Shown here piece by piece: positions 16,173 to 28,077 of a stretch of 64,000 bases of DNA. Source of the DNA: an uncultured Aquitalea sp. (GTDB taxonomy: Bacteria; Pseudomonadota; Gammaproteobacteria; Burkholderiales; Chromobacteriaceae); contig NZ_CAMFLA010000004.1 of NCBI RefSeq assembly GCF_945957525.1, forward strand, positions 62,001 through 126,000. Reading direction: 5' to 3'. The notes beneath the pieces are model-generated. The model made no database searches. It had not been told where the DNA came from and was given only the letters and a program-made list of their open reading frames with translations. The position numbers were made by a program, and so were the translations under genes. The number at the start of each line of letters is the position of its first letter. Position 1 is the stretch's first letter.

Positions 16173-17159
16173 TCAAAGCCGCAGGCCGGTCTTTTTCAGG
16201 ATGCGACTGGAAAACAGGATGTCGTGACTGCGGCAGGCCTCGCCCAGCAAAGCGCGCGCCTCCGCCAGCGCCGCCAGCGCCGCCGAACGGTTCTGACCGT
16301 GTACCATGGCGAACAGATTGTACGGCCAATCCGGCAGGCAGCGCGGCCGTCGATAGCAATGGCTGACCGCATCCAGTCCGCCCAGCCGCTCGCCCAGCGC
16401 ATCCACCGCCGCGTCGTCCACATCGAACACCGCCATGCCGTTGGCGCGATAGCCGATGGCGTAGTGATTGGGCACCGCGCCAATACGACGGATCACGCCC
16501 TGCTCCAGCCAAGCCGCCAGCCGCGCCAGCACGTCGTCTTCGGACAAGCCCAGCGCCTTGCCCACCGCTTGATAGGGCCGCGAGCACAAAGGCAGCCCGG
16601 CCTGTGTGGCCTGGATCAGCCGCCGGTCTGCCTCGGTCAAGGTCGCGGCTTCGCCGGCCGCCGCCGACGTCGGCGCGGCCCCCACCGGCGAAGCGCCCCC
16701 CACACGAAAACGCATGCCCACGTAGTACTCGCGCTCCTTGGGGAAGGCGCGCACCGTCAGGCCAGTCACGGTTTCAATGCCTTGCCGGGCGGCGTCGATG
16801 GCGGCGGCGCTGTCCGCAGCCAGCACGAACCACATATTGAGTCGATGCTCACGGCGGTAATTGTGCGCCACCGCCGGCAAGGCGTTGACGACGGCGGCCA
16901 CATCGTCAAAGCGGGCTTCTGGTACCGCCATGGCGGCCAGTACGAAGCGCCCGCCCAGCCGCTCTATCTGGAACATCGGCCCGAACCGAGTCAGCACGCC
17001 GTTCTGCAACAAAGCGCGCAAACGCCCGATCAGCGCCGCTTCGGCCAACCCTAGTCGGCCGCCCGCAGCCTGGAATGGACGCGCGCTCAGCGGAAAGCCG
17101 CCCTGCAGTTGTTCGATCAATCTGGCGTCAATGGCGTCCAGTCCGTCAGGCATGACCAT
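16173..17159 (-). CDS. nirH: Siroheme decarboxylase, fused NirD-NirH-like subunits
   Basis: A 328-residue protein made of two AsnC/Lrp-like halves joined by an Ala/Gly-rich linker (~residue 145-165). The N-half ('RFGPMFQIERLGG', 'LAAMAVP') resembles NirD. The C-half ('IRRIGAVPNHYAIGYRANGM', 'HCYRRPRCLPDWPYNLFAMVHG', end 'RILKKTGLRL') resembles NirH. Such subunits decarboxylate siroheme to 12,18-didecarboxysiroheme; they do not act as regulators. Pseudomonas encodes four separate genes. Start is ATG 17157-17159 or the in-frame ATG 17151-17153; both overlap the upstream stop at 17146. Confidence 0.85.
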   Translation of the reverse strand: MVMPDGLDAIDARLIEQLQGGFPLSARPFQAAGGRLGLAEAALIGRLRALLQNGVLTRFGPMFQIERLGGRFVLAAMAVPEARFDDVAAVVNALPAVAHNYRREHRLNMWFVLAADSAAAIDAARQGIETVTGLTVRAFPKEREYYVGMRFRVGGASPVGAAPTSAAAGEAATLTEADRRLIQATQAGLPLCSRPYQAVGKALGLSEDDVLARLAAWLEQGVIRRIGAVPNHYAIGYRANGMAVFDVDDAAVDALGERLGGLDAVSHCYRRPRCLPDWPYNLFAMVHGQNRSAALAALAEARALLGEACRSHDILFSSRILKKTGLRL

Positions 17160-18141
17160 AGCGGGCTCCCGATTGCTTGTAGCGGCGTGTGGAGCGCAAA
17201 ACGGCCAGCGGCACATCATGCAGGCCGTGGCGGCGGCGGATGTCGTCCAGCGCCGCATCCAGCGCTTGCGCGTCGCGCGCGTGGATCATGGTAAACAGTT
17301 GATAGGGCCAGTCCGGCGCGCGCGCGGGTCGCTCGTAGCAAAGGGTAACGGCCGGCTCCGCCGACAGCAGCCTGGCAACACGGTCGCGCTCGACGATGTC
17401 GTCTATGCGCCAGACGCACATAGCGTTGGCGCGGTAACCCAGTTCGTGATGCCGCACTACCATGCCGAAACGGCGAATCACCCGCTCGCTTTGCCAGCGG
17501 GCGATCTGCCCCAGCGCTTGCGCCTCGTCCAGCCCGCAACTGTCCGCCAGTGCGGCATAGGGCCGTTCGGTCAGCGGCAGGCCGCCAGACAGGGCCGCCA
17601 GCAAGCGCTGTCGTTGCCAGTCCGCCAGCTCGACCGGCAAGGGCGCCGCCACCGCCACCCGCGCCGGCAGGTGACCGCCGGGCAAAAAATCAAAGCCGAG
17701 GTCGATATGGTATTCGCGCACCAGCGGCAGATTGAGCGGCCGGATGCCGGTGGCGAGGTAAATGCGCGACAGCACATCCGCCACGCCGGCCGGCGAATCG
17801 GCCGCCACCACAAACCACAGGTTGTAGCGGTGGTCGCGGCGATAGTTGTGATTCACTTGGCGATGGCTGCTGACAAAGCTGGCTACGCTGTCCAGTTGCG
17901 CTTCCGGCACCGCCATCGCCGCCAGCGTGCTGCTGCCCACGGTATTGGGCGCGAATACCGCGCCGATGCGCGACAGCAAGCCGGCCTCGCGCGCGCGGCC
18001 AAGCGCGGCCAGCAACCCGTCCTCGTCCCAGCCTGGCGGCATGGTCTCGGCCAGCGCGGCGAAGGGGCGGCTCTGCAAGGGAAAGCAGCGCTGGCAATCA
18101 TTGATCAGCCGCAACAGCGCGGCATCCTGAGCGGCGGGCAT
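17146..18141 (-). CDS. nirL: Siroheme decarboxylase, fused NirL-NirG-like subunits
   Basis: A 331-residue protein with two AsnC-like halves. The N-half ('CQRCFPLQSRPFAALAE', 'IGAVFAPNTVGSSTLAAMAVP', 'VNHNYRRDHRYNLWFVV') looks like NirL; the C-half ('IRRFGMVVRHHELGYRANAM', 'LCYERPARAPDWPYQLFTMIH') looks like NirG. With the next gene it supplies all four D, L, G, H domains in two polypeptides. The ATG (18139-18141) shares one base with the nirF stop, so translation is coupled. Database names such as 'Lrp/AsnC regulator' for these would be misleading, because the usual activity is enzymatic. Confidence 0.85.
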   Translation of the reverse strand: MPAAQDAALLRLINDCQRCFPLQSRPFAALAETMPPGWDEDGLLAALGRAREAGLLSRIGAVFAPNTVGSSTLAAMAVPEAQLDSVASFVSSHRQVNHNYRRDHRYNLWFVVAADSPAGVADVLSRIYLATGIRPLNLPLVREYHIDLGFDFLPGGHLPARVAVAAPLPVELADWQRQRLLAALSGGLPLTERPYAALADSCGLDEAQALGQIARWQSERVIRRFGMVVRHHELGYRANAMCVWRIDDIVERDRVARLLSAEPAVTLCYERPARAPDWPYQLFTMIHARDAQALDAALDDIRRRHGLHDVPLAVLRSTRRYKQSGARYGHA

Positions 18142-19334
18142 CACATGCCCATCCGGCCGGCGCGCCAGCTGAAGAACACGCCGGACGGACTGCGCGCCGG
18201 CAATTCGCGCACAGTCTTCAAACTGGCGGTATCGATCACCACCAGCTTGTCGTCGTCGCGGCTGGACAACCATACTGCGTCGCCGCGCGGCGTGAATTCC
18301 ATGTGCAGGATGGCCTTGCCCGGGTGCAAGGTGGCGATGACTGCGCGAGTGGGCACGTCGATCACCTGCACCTTGTCATTGTCGGGAAAAGCAAAATTGA
18401 CCCAAACCCGGCGGCCCGAGGGTTCCGCCATCACGAACACCGGCTGGCCCAGCACCGGCACGGTTGCCACCTGCGCCCAGCTGCGGTTGTCAGCCATCAG
18501 CACCTGATGGTGGCCCACCGCGGGCAGGAAGGCGTAATCCCCCGCCAGCGACCAGCCGCGCAAATGCGGCATCTTGTAGACCGGCATGGCCTGCTCGCCC
18601 CTGCCATAACCCGCCAGCACGCGACGCACGCCCAGATCTGGCCGCCAGGTATCCAGCAGGGACAAGCCGTCCTCTCCGTACAGGCCGGCCAGGAAATAAC
18701 GACCATCCATGCTGGCCAGCCCGTCATAAGGGCTCTTGCCCGCCCCCGGATGGCGTTCCACCACCGGATGCGCCGGATCGCTGGCGTCCATGACATCGAT
18801 TTCGTCGGCGTCGAACAGCGCATAGGCAAAGCGCTTGCCCGGCAAGTCGGCCAGCCCCACTACTCGCGAGGGTTTGCCGTTGACGCCCGGCGCGGCCGGC
18901 ACGTCCGCCAGTAAAGCCAGGCTGTCGGCGTCAAACAGTCGCACGCCGCCCGGCTGATAATTTTGCGCGGCAATCACCTTGCCGTCGGAAGAGATCGCCC
19001 CGCCGATGCTGTTGCTGGCCTGCGCCACCCGGCGCACGAGTATCAGCCTCAACAAGTCCACCTTGCTGATGGCGCCGTCGCGTCCGAACACATAGGCGTA
19101 GCGGGCATCGCGCGAAAACACCACCGAGGCGTGCGACAGATCGCCCAGCCCCTCCACCCGCCCAAGTGAAGTCTGATGCGTGTTGTCCACCACTTGCACA
19201 CTGCCGGAGGCGCGCTCTATCACCACCCCCAAATCCCCGGTGCCGCGCAGCGCGGGCGCGGCGCAGGCGGCCAGCAGCAGGGACAGCGAACCGATCAGGG
19301 CGGCGCGCCCTGTTTCAACCAGTAAACCAGCCAT
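18141..19334 (-). CDS. nirF: Heme d1 biosynthesis lipoprotein NirF
   Basis: A 397-residue protein with a lipobox 'LLLAACA' at about residue 20-25, so it should be anchored in the membrane facing the periplasm. The remainder is a d1-type eight-bladed propeller without a cytochrome domain, as in NirF, which acts late in heme d1 assembly together with NirN and NirS. The start ATG 19332-19334 lies 40 bases inside the end of nirC, a tight overlap; downstream starts would lose the signal sequence. Confidence 0.92.
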   Translation of the reverse strand: MAGLLVETGRAALIGSLSLLLAACAAPALRGTGDLGVVIERASGSVQVVDNTHQTSLGRVEGLGDLSHASVVFSRDARYAYVFGRDGAISKVDLLRLILVRRVAQASNSIGGAISSDGKVIAAQNYQPGGVRLFDADSLALLADVPAAPGVNGKPSRVVGLADLPGKRFAYALFDADEIDVMDASDPAHPVVERHPGAGKSPYDGLASMDGRYFLAGLYGEDGLSLLDTWRPDLGVRRVLAGYGRGEQAMPVYKMPHLRGWSLAGDYAFLPAVGHHQVLMADNRSWAQVATVPVLGQPVFVMAEPSGRRVWVNFAFPDNDKVQVIDVPTRAVIATLHPGKAILHMEFTPRGDAVWLSSRDDDKLVVIDTASLKTVRELPARSPSGVFFSWRAGRMGM

Positions 19335-19633
19335 TTCGCTTCTTCTTCAGTAAGAAAAGGACGCCAGGGCGGCATCGGTGTGCCGGGGCGTCCATTGAGG
19401 ATGACGGCGGCCAGACTCTCGTCCGGCTTGTCCTTGAGCGCCTCTGGCGTCAGCGGGGAGCCAAGCCCGCCACGGAAGGTCAGACCGTGGCAGGCTCCGC
19501 AATCCTGCCGCGCCAGATGGCGGATGACCGCCATCCGCTCAGGCTGCGGCGCAGGCGGCGCACCGGCAAACACCGCCGAGCCGCCACACAACAGCAACGC
19601 CGCCGCCCAGCGCCTTAACGCGTCAGGATCCAT
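19295..19633 (-). CDS. nirC: Small monoheme cytochrome c NirC
   Basis: A 112-residue cytochrome with a signal peptide (to 'AVFA', ~residue 23) and a single 'CGACH' heme site at about residue 45-49; the distal Met is probably in 'GTPMPPWRPFL'. NirC is a c55x-type cytochrome of nir operons, thought to donate electrons to NirS or to serve heme d1 maturation. Its start overlaps the end of nirM by 19 bases. Confidence 0.9.
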   Translation of the reverse strand: MDPDALRRWAAALLLCGGSAVFAGAPPAPQPERMAVIRHLARQDCGACHGLTFRGGLGSPLTPEALKDKPDESLAAVILNGRPGTPMPPWRPFLTEEEAKWLVYWLKQGAPP

Positions 19634-19923
19634 TGCACCATGACCTTGAGGTCGGCATCCGGCACTTGCGGATTAGGCGACATCGGCACCGGCCCAAAAC
19701 TGCCGGAGCCGCCCTTCTTCACCTTGTCCATCAACTTGGCCACAACATCCTGCCCCTTGTATTTGGCGGCCACCTGCTTGTAAGACGGCCCCACCACCTT
19801 GGCGTCCACGGCGTGACAGGCCAGGCAGTTGTTCTGCTTGAGCAAGTCTTCGGGCGTGGCCGCGCCGGCCTGGGCGGCCATCAGTGCGGCGGCCAGGGAA
19901 ATCATCGTCAACGCTGCTTTCAT
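19615..19923 (-). CDS. nirM: Cytochrome c551 (NirM)
   Basis: A 102-residue protein: signal peptide (MKAALTMISLAAALMAAQAG, ending GAA), heme site 'CLACH' soon after, and distal-ligand segment 'GPVPMSPNPQV', the normal NirM layout. It carries electrons to NirS in the periplasm. ATG 19921-19923 lies 51 bases downstream of the nirS stop. Confidence 0.93.
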   Translation of the reverse strand: MKAALTMISLAAALMAAQAGAATPEDLLKQNNCLACHAVDAKVVGPSYKQVAAKYKGQDVVAKLMDKVKKGGSGSFGPVPMSPNPQVPDADLKVMVQWILTR

Positions 19924-19973
19924 ATCAAGCTCCTCTGCCCGCCGGAACACCGGCGGGCTCGATCGCGCAAGGA

Positions 19974-21779
<1,806 letters not shown>

Positions 21780-21783
<4 letters not shown>

Positions 21784-22004
21784 CGGTTTCCGGACGGCCC
21801 GGCGGACAGGCTCGGGTCCTCGGCCGGCGAGTCCTCCAGCCCCCAGTCGCCGTACTCATACCAATCGTCGCCCAGCACCTCGGCCGGATGCTGGGTGCGG
21901 CTGGAACCGTTGCCGCATTGCAGGGAATCCGCCGGACAATATTTGTCGCAACCCCAGCAGATGCGCTCGGGATGACGGGGGTGCAGCGGAAATTTCTTGG
22001 CCAT
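21780..22004 (-). CDS. DUF3079 protein
   Basis: A 74-residue protein starting MAKKFPLHPRHPERICWGCD. It has a compact Cys set (C-W-G-C, C-P, C-G) that could bind a metal, and a conserved 'EVLGDDWYEYGDWGLE' segment. DUF3079 proteins are small, of unknown function. It lies between norD and nirS on the same strand, and its last codon is inside the nirS Fnr/Dnr box. Start ATG 22002-22004 is at the family start. Confidence 0.82.
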
Positions 22005-22102
22005 GCGGCGCTCCTCACTCAAGGTAAACCGTATGCTGGCACAGGGCCGCCGCGGAGGCCTTCACCAACATCAAGCCTTCAGCATCATCTGGCGGGCGCA
22101 AC

Positions 22103-22130
22103 AAAAAAAACGCCCGGCGGGGACCGGGCG
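22103..22130 (-). terminator. Rho-independent terminator after norD
   Basis: On the minus strand CGCCCGG, a 6-base loop and CCGGGCG are followed by eight T. It closes the norEFQD transcript before the DUF3079 gene. Confidence 0.85.
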
Positions 22131-22169
22131 GCAAGCGGTGCGAACACCTTGGAGTGAATGTCAGGCGGC

Positions 22170-23999
22170 TCAGCCTGTCAGGCTGGCGTAAAGTCGGGTC
22201 AGTACTTGCGGCAAGCGTTCGGCCTGCTGCACCACCACGTAACCGCGGTGGCCGAAAAGATGGGGCAGATAGTCGCCCGCCTCGCGATCCACAGTGACGC
22301 AAAACGGCGTCACCCCTTCGCGGCGCGCTTCCAGCACCGCCTGCCGGGTGTCCTCAACGCCGTAACGGCCCTCGTAGTGGTCGAGGTCGTTGGGTTTGCC
22401 ATCCGAAATCATCAGCAGCAGGCGTTTGCTGGCCGGCCGCTGTCGCAGGATGCGCGTGCTCTGGCGAATGGCCGCCCCCATGCGGGTGTAGTAGCCGGGG
22501 CGGATGGCCAGAATGCGGCCGCGCGCGGCATCGTCGTACCGATCGGAAAAATCCTTGAGTATCTGCCAGCGCACCTCCTGCCGGCGCAGCGAGGAGAAAC
22601 CGTACAAGCCGAAATCATCGCCGCTGGCCGCCAGCGCTTCGGCAAACAGCAGCAAACTGTCGCGAATGACATCAATCACCCGTCCCGCCTCGCCCACCCA
22701 GCTTTCCGTGGACAGCGACAGATCCGCCAGCGTGAGGCAGGCCAGACTTCGCTCACCGGGCGGCCAGGCCTGGTAGAGCGGCGGTTCGCCCACCGCCACG
22801 CCGCTGCGGCGTTCGGCGAAGAAGCGGATGACGCGGTCGATGTCGATATCCGGCCCCGAGGTCTCGCCGCTGCGGCGGCTGCGCTCCGGCGCCAGCGCCT
22901 GGAATTGCCGGCGCAAGCGGCGCGCCAGCGGCTGTAGGCGCTCGGGCAACGCCGCCGGAGCGGCGTCGCGCGGATACATGGGACGGATGATGCAGTGATC
23001 CTCCACCAGCGTCTGGCGTTTCCAGTGCCATTCCGGCAATTTCAGCCCCGGCCCCAGGGGCGTGTCGTCATAGGCGGCGGCCGGCAAATCCAGGTCAAAC
23101 CGCAAGCGGCTGCCCTTGCTGCTGGCGTCCTGCGCCACGGTCAAGCGGTTCATGTCTTCGGCGGCGGCCTGGCTGTTGTCGTCGTCATCCTCGTCGGTAT
23201 GACGGTTTACCTTGACGTATTCGTCCCAGGTAAACAGGCTCTCGGCGCGAAACACCATCAGCATGCCGTTCTTGCGCTCGTCTTGCGCCATGCGTTGCGC
23301 GCGATAGCGGCGGTGCCTGGCCGCCGCGTCCTTGCCGGCGTGGTCGCGATCGCTGTCGGCATGCTGCTTGACCACGCCTTCAGCCGCATCCTGCGGGGGC
23401 TCGGGATGCAGCCACAAGGGCACCGGCTGGGGCGGACGCATCAGGGGCGGCAACGATACCGCCGCAGCCGGATTCTGCAGCGCCGCGCGAATGGCCCGCT
23501 CTACGGCTGCCTCGCCCGCTGGCAGCGCCTCCGGCGGCGTCCGTTCGGCCAACAAGGCGCGCGTCAGCCGCTGATAAAGCGCGGCAAGACCGGGCATGGC
23601 GGCCACGGCGCGGGCGGCGGCGCGCTGATTGCGCGCCAGCCAGTCGCCCTGCCCGTCGTCGAAAGCCGCTTGCGCCATCAACCAGAAATAGCATTGGCGA
23701 TTGAGCTGGGCTTCAGGAAAGCAATCCATCACCTCGGGCAGGTATAAAGCCTGCCGGTCTTGCCAGGCCAGCTCGGCGCGGGTGCCGGTGCCGGCCAATC
23801 GTTCCAGCCAGCGCCGGCGCGCGCCGTGCTCGACGCCGACGGTAGAGCGCACCACCAGCGCCGGATCGCCACCCATGGCGCGGAAAAACAGCGGCGCCTG
23901 CGGCGCCACGTCGTCCAGCCGGGCAGCGCAAGCGGGAAAACCGCGCCGCGCCGCGCGCCGCACCAGCTTGTCCCACCAGCCGCCAACGATGTCTTCCAT
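22170..23999 (-). CDS. norD: NorD, VWA-domain activation protein of nitric oxide reductase
   Basis: A 609-residue cytoplasmic protein. The C-terminal von Willebrand A domain (~residue 400-609) has 'LTLADLSLSTESW' (MIDAS-like D-x-S-x-S) and 'LLLMISDGKPNDLDHYEGRYGVEDT', characteristic of NorD. The middle region is acidic ('DEDDDDNSQAAAEDM'). NorD works with the MoxR ATPase NorQ to insert or activate non-heme iron in NorB. norQ lies 4 bases upstream. Confidence 0.93.
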   Translation of the reverse strand: MEDIVGGWWDKLVRRAARRGFPACAARLDDVAPQAPLFFRAMGGDPALVVRSTVGVEHGARRRWLERLAGTGTRAELAWQDRQALYLPEVMDCFPEAQLNRQCYFWLMAQAAFDDGQGDWLARNQRAAARAVAAMPGLAALYQRLTRALLAERTPPEALPAGEAAVERAIRAALQNPAAAVSLPPLMRPPQPVPLWLHPEPPQDAAEGVVKQHADSDRDHAGKDAAARHRRYRAQRMAQDERKNGMLMVFRAESLFTWDEYVKVNRHTDEDDDDNSQAAAEDMNRLTVAQDASSKGSRLRFDLDLPAAAYDDTPLGPGLKLPEWHWKRQTLVEDHCIIRPMYPRDAAPAALPERLQPLARRLRRQFQALAPERSRRSGETSGPDIDIDRVIRFFAERRSGVAVGEPPLYQAWPPGERSLACLTLADLSLSTESWVGEAGRVIDVIRDSLLLFAEALAASGDDFGLYGFSSLRRQEVRWQILKDFSDRYDDAARGRILAIRPGYYTRMGAAIRQSTRILRQRPASKRLLLMISDGKPNDLDHYEGRYGVEDTRQAVLEARREGVTPFCVTVDREAGDYLPHLFGHRGYVVVQQAERLPQVLTRLYASLTG

Positions 24000-24003
24000 G
24001 GCC

Positions 24004-24807
24004 TCAGTCCGCGAACTGGGTGCCGATGACCGCCAGCAGCGCCGCCACGGTATCGGCGTCGTCGCTCAAGGGCTCGGCCAACGCGGTGCGGCAGGCCAGC
24101 GCCGGGCGCATGCCCGCCTGCATCAGCTTGGCGGCGTACACCAGCAAACGGGTACTGACCGACTCGTCCAGGTCGTAACCGCCCAAGCGGCGCAATTGAC
24201 CGGCCAGCGTCACCAGTTGGCGCGCCAGCGCCTCGCCGATGCCGGCTTCCATCATCAACACGCCGGTTTCCAGCTGCGGGGCGGGAAAGCCGAAAGACAT
24301 GGCCACAAAGCGCTGCCGCGTGCTGGGCTTCAGCGTTTTCAACACATGCTGGTAGCCGGGATTGTAGGACACCACCAGCATGAAGCCGGGTGGAGCCTGC
24401 AGCACTTCGCCAGTGCGTTCCACCGGCAGGATGCGGCGATCGTCGGTCAAGGGGTGCAGCACCACGGTAGTGTCCTTGCGCGCCTCCACCACCTCGTCCA
24501 GATAACAGATGCCGCCGGCGCGCACCGCGCGGGTCAGCGGACCGTCGCACCACAGAGTTTCGCCATCGGCGATCAGGTGCCGCCCCACCAGATCGGCGGC
24601 GGCCAGATCGTCATGACAGGAAACAGTGAACAGCGGCAAGCCCAGTCTGGCCGCCATATGGGCGACGAAACGAGTTTTGCCGCAGCCGGTCGGCCCCTTG
24701 ATCAACACCGGCAGCTGCTGCCGCCAGGCGGCGTCGAACAGCTCGCACTCATCACCTTGCGGCTGATAAAACGGCACGGTGGTTTCAGCAATGACAGGCG
24801 CGTTCAC
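24004..24807 (-). CDS. norQ: NorQ, MoxR-type AAA+ ATPase
   Basis: A 267-residue AAA+ protein with Walker A 'GPTGCGKT' at about residue 38-45, Walker B 'GGICYLDEV' and sensor/arginine segment 'TRQRFVAMSFGFP'. It is the ATPase partner of NorD for NorCB maturation. Order norE-norF-norQ-norD on one strand with short gaps supports one transcript. Confidence 0.94.
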   Translation of the reverse strand: MNAPVIAETTVPFYQPQGDECELFDAAWRQQLPVLIKGPTGCGKTRFVAHMAARLGLPLFTVSCHDDLAAADLVGRHLIADGETLWCDGPLTRAVRAGGICYLDEVVEARKDTTVVLHPLTDDRRILPVERTGEVLQAPPGFMLVVSYNPGYQHVLKTLKPSTRQRFVAMSFGFPAPQLETGVLMMEAGIGEALARQLVTLAGQLRRLGGYDLDESVSTRLLVYAAKLMQAGMRPALACRTALAEPLSDDADTVAALLAVIGTQFAD

Positions 24808-24817
24808 CAGGGTCTCC

Positions 24818-25072
24818 TCAGAAAAAACTCAGCAGCAGGGCCGACGACACCACTGCCAGCCAGCCCTGCACCAGGGCATGCAGCCAGCGCGGCGCGTGGC
24901 GCAGCCCCATGTAGTACTCCACCAGCAGCACGCCCTTGAACCAGGCAAGCGCCAGCACAATCAGGGCCAGTCGGCGCGGATGGCCGTCTTCGGCCAACCA
25001 TGCCGCCAATACGGTCAGCAGCGATAGCAGCAGCCACAGGGCGCGCTGCGTTCCGGGTGCGGGATAAGTCAT
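24818..25072 (-). CDS. norF: NorF-like small membrane protein
   Basis: An 84-residue protein with three hydrophobic segments ('LWLLLSLLTVLAAWLA', 'LALIVLALAWFKGVLLVEYYMGL', 'GWLAVVSSALLLSFF'). It resembles the cytochrome-oxidase-subunit-IV-like family that includes NorF; 'FKGVLLVEYYMGLR' is diagnostic. It helps NorCB reach full activity in Paracoccus; exact role unknown. Start ATG 25070-25072 is preferred over an upstream frame extension. Confidence 0.8.
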   Translation of the reverse strand: MTYPAPGTQRALWLLLSLLTVLAAWLAEDGHPRRLALIVLALAWFKGVLLVEYYMGLRHAPRWLHALVQGWLAVVSSALLLSFF

Positions 25073-25106
25073 GACTGCATCATGCCCCCGCGCCGCCAAG
25101 GCCTCC

Positions 25107-25120
25107 TTGATTCGAAATAA
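25107..25120. promoter_or_regulatory. Degenerate FNR/DNR half-site before norF
   Basis: TTGATTCGAAATAA keeps the left half and the TCGA spacer of the perfect nirS/norC boxes but has two changes in the right half. It may be a decayed or weak site. Confidence 0.4.
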
Positions 25121-25200
25121 GGCTTTGCGCTTGTCGCCAGGGCGCAGGTCCATCCTCCGCGTTTTGGCCAAGGTTCGCCCGGAACATCATGAGGCCACGC

Positions 25201-25788
25201 CTAGCGGGCCACATATACCAGCGCAAACAGCACCAGCCACACCAGATCCACCATGTGCCAATAGGCGGCCGCCGTCTCCACGCCGTCCATGGCGTCCGGC
25301 GTGTAACGGCCGTCGCGGGCCAGCCGCCACACCGCCGCCACGATCACCATGCCCAGCACCACATGCAGAAAGTGAAACACCGTCAACGACAGATAAAACA
25401 TCCAGAAGTCATTGGTGGATAGCGTGATGCCGCGCGCGAACTTGCCCACCAGCTCATACAGCTTGAGCGCGAGAAAGCCGCCGCCGCACAACATCGTCAG
25501 CGCCAGCGCGCGCCGGCCAGCCGGTTGCCGCCCTTCGGCAAACCTCGACACCGCCGCCAGCATGGCCGCGCTGCCCGCCAGCAAAAACAGGGTGTTGAGC
25601 GTAGGCAGGGTCAGATCCAGACTGCGCTGACCGGCGGCAAACAGCGCCGGTTCGCGCCAGCGAAAAACCGCATACACCAGGAAAAACACGCCGAACACCG
25701 CCAGCTCGGCAAGAATGAAACACCACATCGCCAGATCGCCGGGCACGCGACGCTCTGGCGGCGCGCTTGATTGCACAAGAGCCTTCAT
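25201..25788 (-). CDS. norE: NorE, cytochrome oxidase subunit III-like protein
   Basis: A 195-residue membrane protein starting MKALVQSSAPPERRVPGDLAMW. The 'GDLAMWCFILAELAVFGVFF' start, five hydrophobic segments and C-terminal 'AAYWHMVDLVWLVLFALVYVAR' follow the heme-copper oxidase subunit III fold as in NorE. It supports NorCB activity. The start ATG at 25786-25788 is the conserved one. Confidence 0.92.
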   Translation of the reverse strand: MKALVQSSAPPERRVPGDLAMWCFILAELAVFGVFFLVYAVFRWREPALFAAGQRSLDLTLPTLNTLFLLAGSAAMLAAVSRFAEGRQPAGRRALALTMLCGGGFLALKLYELVGKFARGITLSTNDFWMFYLSLTVFHFLHVVLGMVIVAAVWRLARDGRYTPDAMDGVETAAAYWHMVDLVWLVLFALVYVAR

Positions 25789-25922
25789 TTCGCTTATCCG
25801 ATTTTTCAGAATGTTGGCAGGGGCATGCAGGCCGACACAGGAAGAAACCCTTGCTCGGCGCGTCGCAACCCTGCAAACCCGCCAGAGGGCTGTGGGCTCA
25901 AGGCAAACAGCGCGAACCGAAG

Positions 25923-25959
25923 GGCAAAGGGAGATTTGCCCGCGCAAACCTCCCTTGCC
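25923..25959 (-). terminator. Imperfect hairpin after norB
   Basis: GGCAA.GGGAGgTTTGC and GCAAAtCTCCC.TTGCC (minus strand) fold into a long stem with bulges. There is no T-run. It lies between norB and norE and might reduce read-through. Confidence 0.4.
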
Positions 25960-26036
25960 AGCCGCCATCCGGCAGCGGCCCATCATCCTCCCTGCCGGGG
26001 ATGCAAATCAGGGCCAGCCCGAACCCGCCGCGCGTT

Positions 26037-27497
<1,461 letters not shown>

Positions 27498-27929
27498 TCA
27501 GCCCTGGATATTGGGCGGCCAGTTATTGGTATTGATCTGGGAGCTGTACTTGAGGAAGGCCACCAGATCATCCAGCTCGGCGTCGTTCAGATGGAATTGC
27601 GGCATCTGGCGACGACCCGGCACATTGGTCGGCATGGCCTTCATCCAACCCTTGATGAAATCCGGGCCGCGGCGCACGTAGACATTGCCCAGCTCCGGCC
27701 CGAAGTAAGCGCCCTCGCCCAGCAAGGTGTGGCAGCCGCCGCAATTGCGCGTCTCCCAGATCTTCTTGCCGCGCACGGCCTGATCGGTCAGCAGGGCCTG
27801 TGCCTTGGCGTTGTGGCTGGGCAAGGCCATGGTGGTGTCCAGCGTCAGCCCCAGGAACAGCAGAAAAAAGAAAATCGAGCCGCCGTAGAAAATATTGCGG
27901 GCGGTCGATTTGGTGAAGCTCGCGCTCAT
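27498..27929 (-). CDS. norC: Nitric oxide reductase cytochrome c subunit NorC
   Basis: A 143-residue membrane-anchored monoheme cytochrome: N-terminal anchor 'IFYGGSIFFFLLFLGLTLDT' (~12-31), heme site 'CGGCH' (~62-66) and distal Met region 'PGRRQMPQFHLND'. It feeds electrons to NorB. The ATG 27927-27929 is the family start; the frame open further upstream runs through the promoter and is not coding. Confidence 0.96.
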   Translation of the reverse strand: MSASFTKSTARNIFYGGSIFFFLLFLGLTLDTTMALPSHNAKAQALLTDQAVRGKKIWETRNCGGCHTLLGEGAYFGPELGNVYVRRGPDFIKGWMKAMPTNVPGRRQMPQFHLNDAELDDLVAFLKYSSQINTNNWPPNIQG

Positions 27930-28005
27930 CACTTCCTCCTCGAATGCTTGCACCGCCAGTGCGATGCTCGAGGCGAACTGTACGTATCCGGACATTCCGA
28001 TAGCA

Positions 28006-28019
28006 TTGATTCGAATCAA
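28006..28019. promoter_or_regulatory. FNR/DNR box shared by norCB and nirE
   Basis: TTGATTCGAATCAA, identical to the nirS box. It lies 77 bases before norC (minus) and 59 bases before nirE (plus), so one symmetric site can serve both directions. Confidence 0.88.
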
Positions 28020-28077
28020 CGATTTCCGGCCCTCCGGCTTTCTACACTGGCGCATCGCCTTTCCGGAGCACGCCGAC

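Noticed and set aside
16173-18141. AsnC/Lrp transcription regulators
   Set aside because: The AsnC-like fold is present, but position in nir and NirD/L/G/H motifs identify siroheme decarboxylase subunits.
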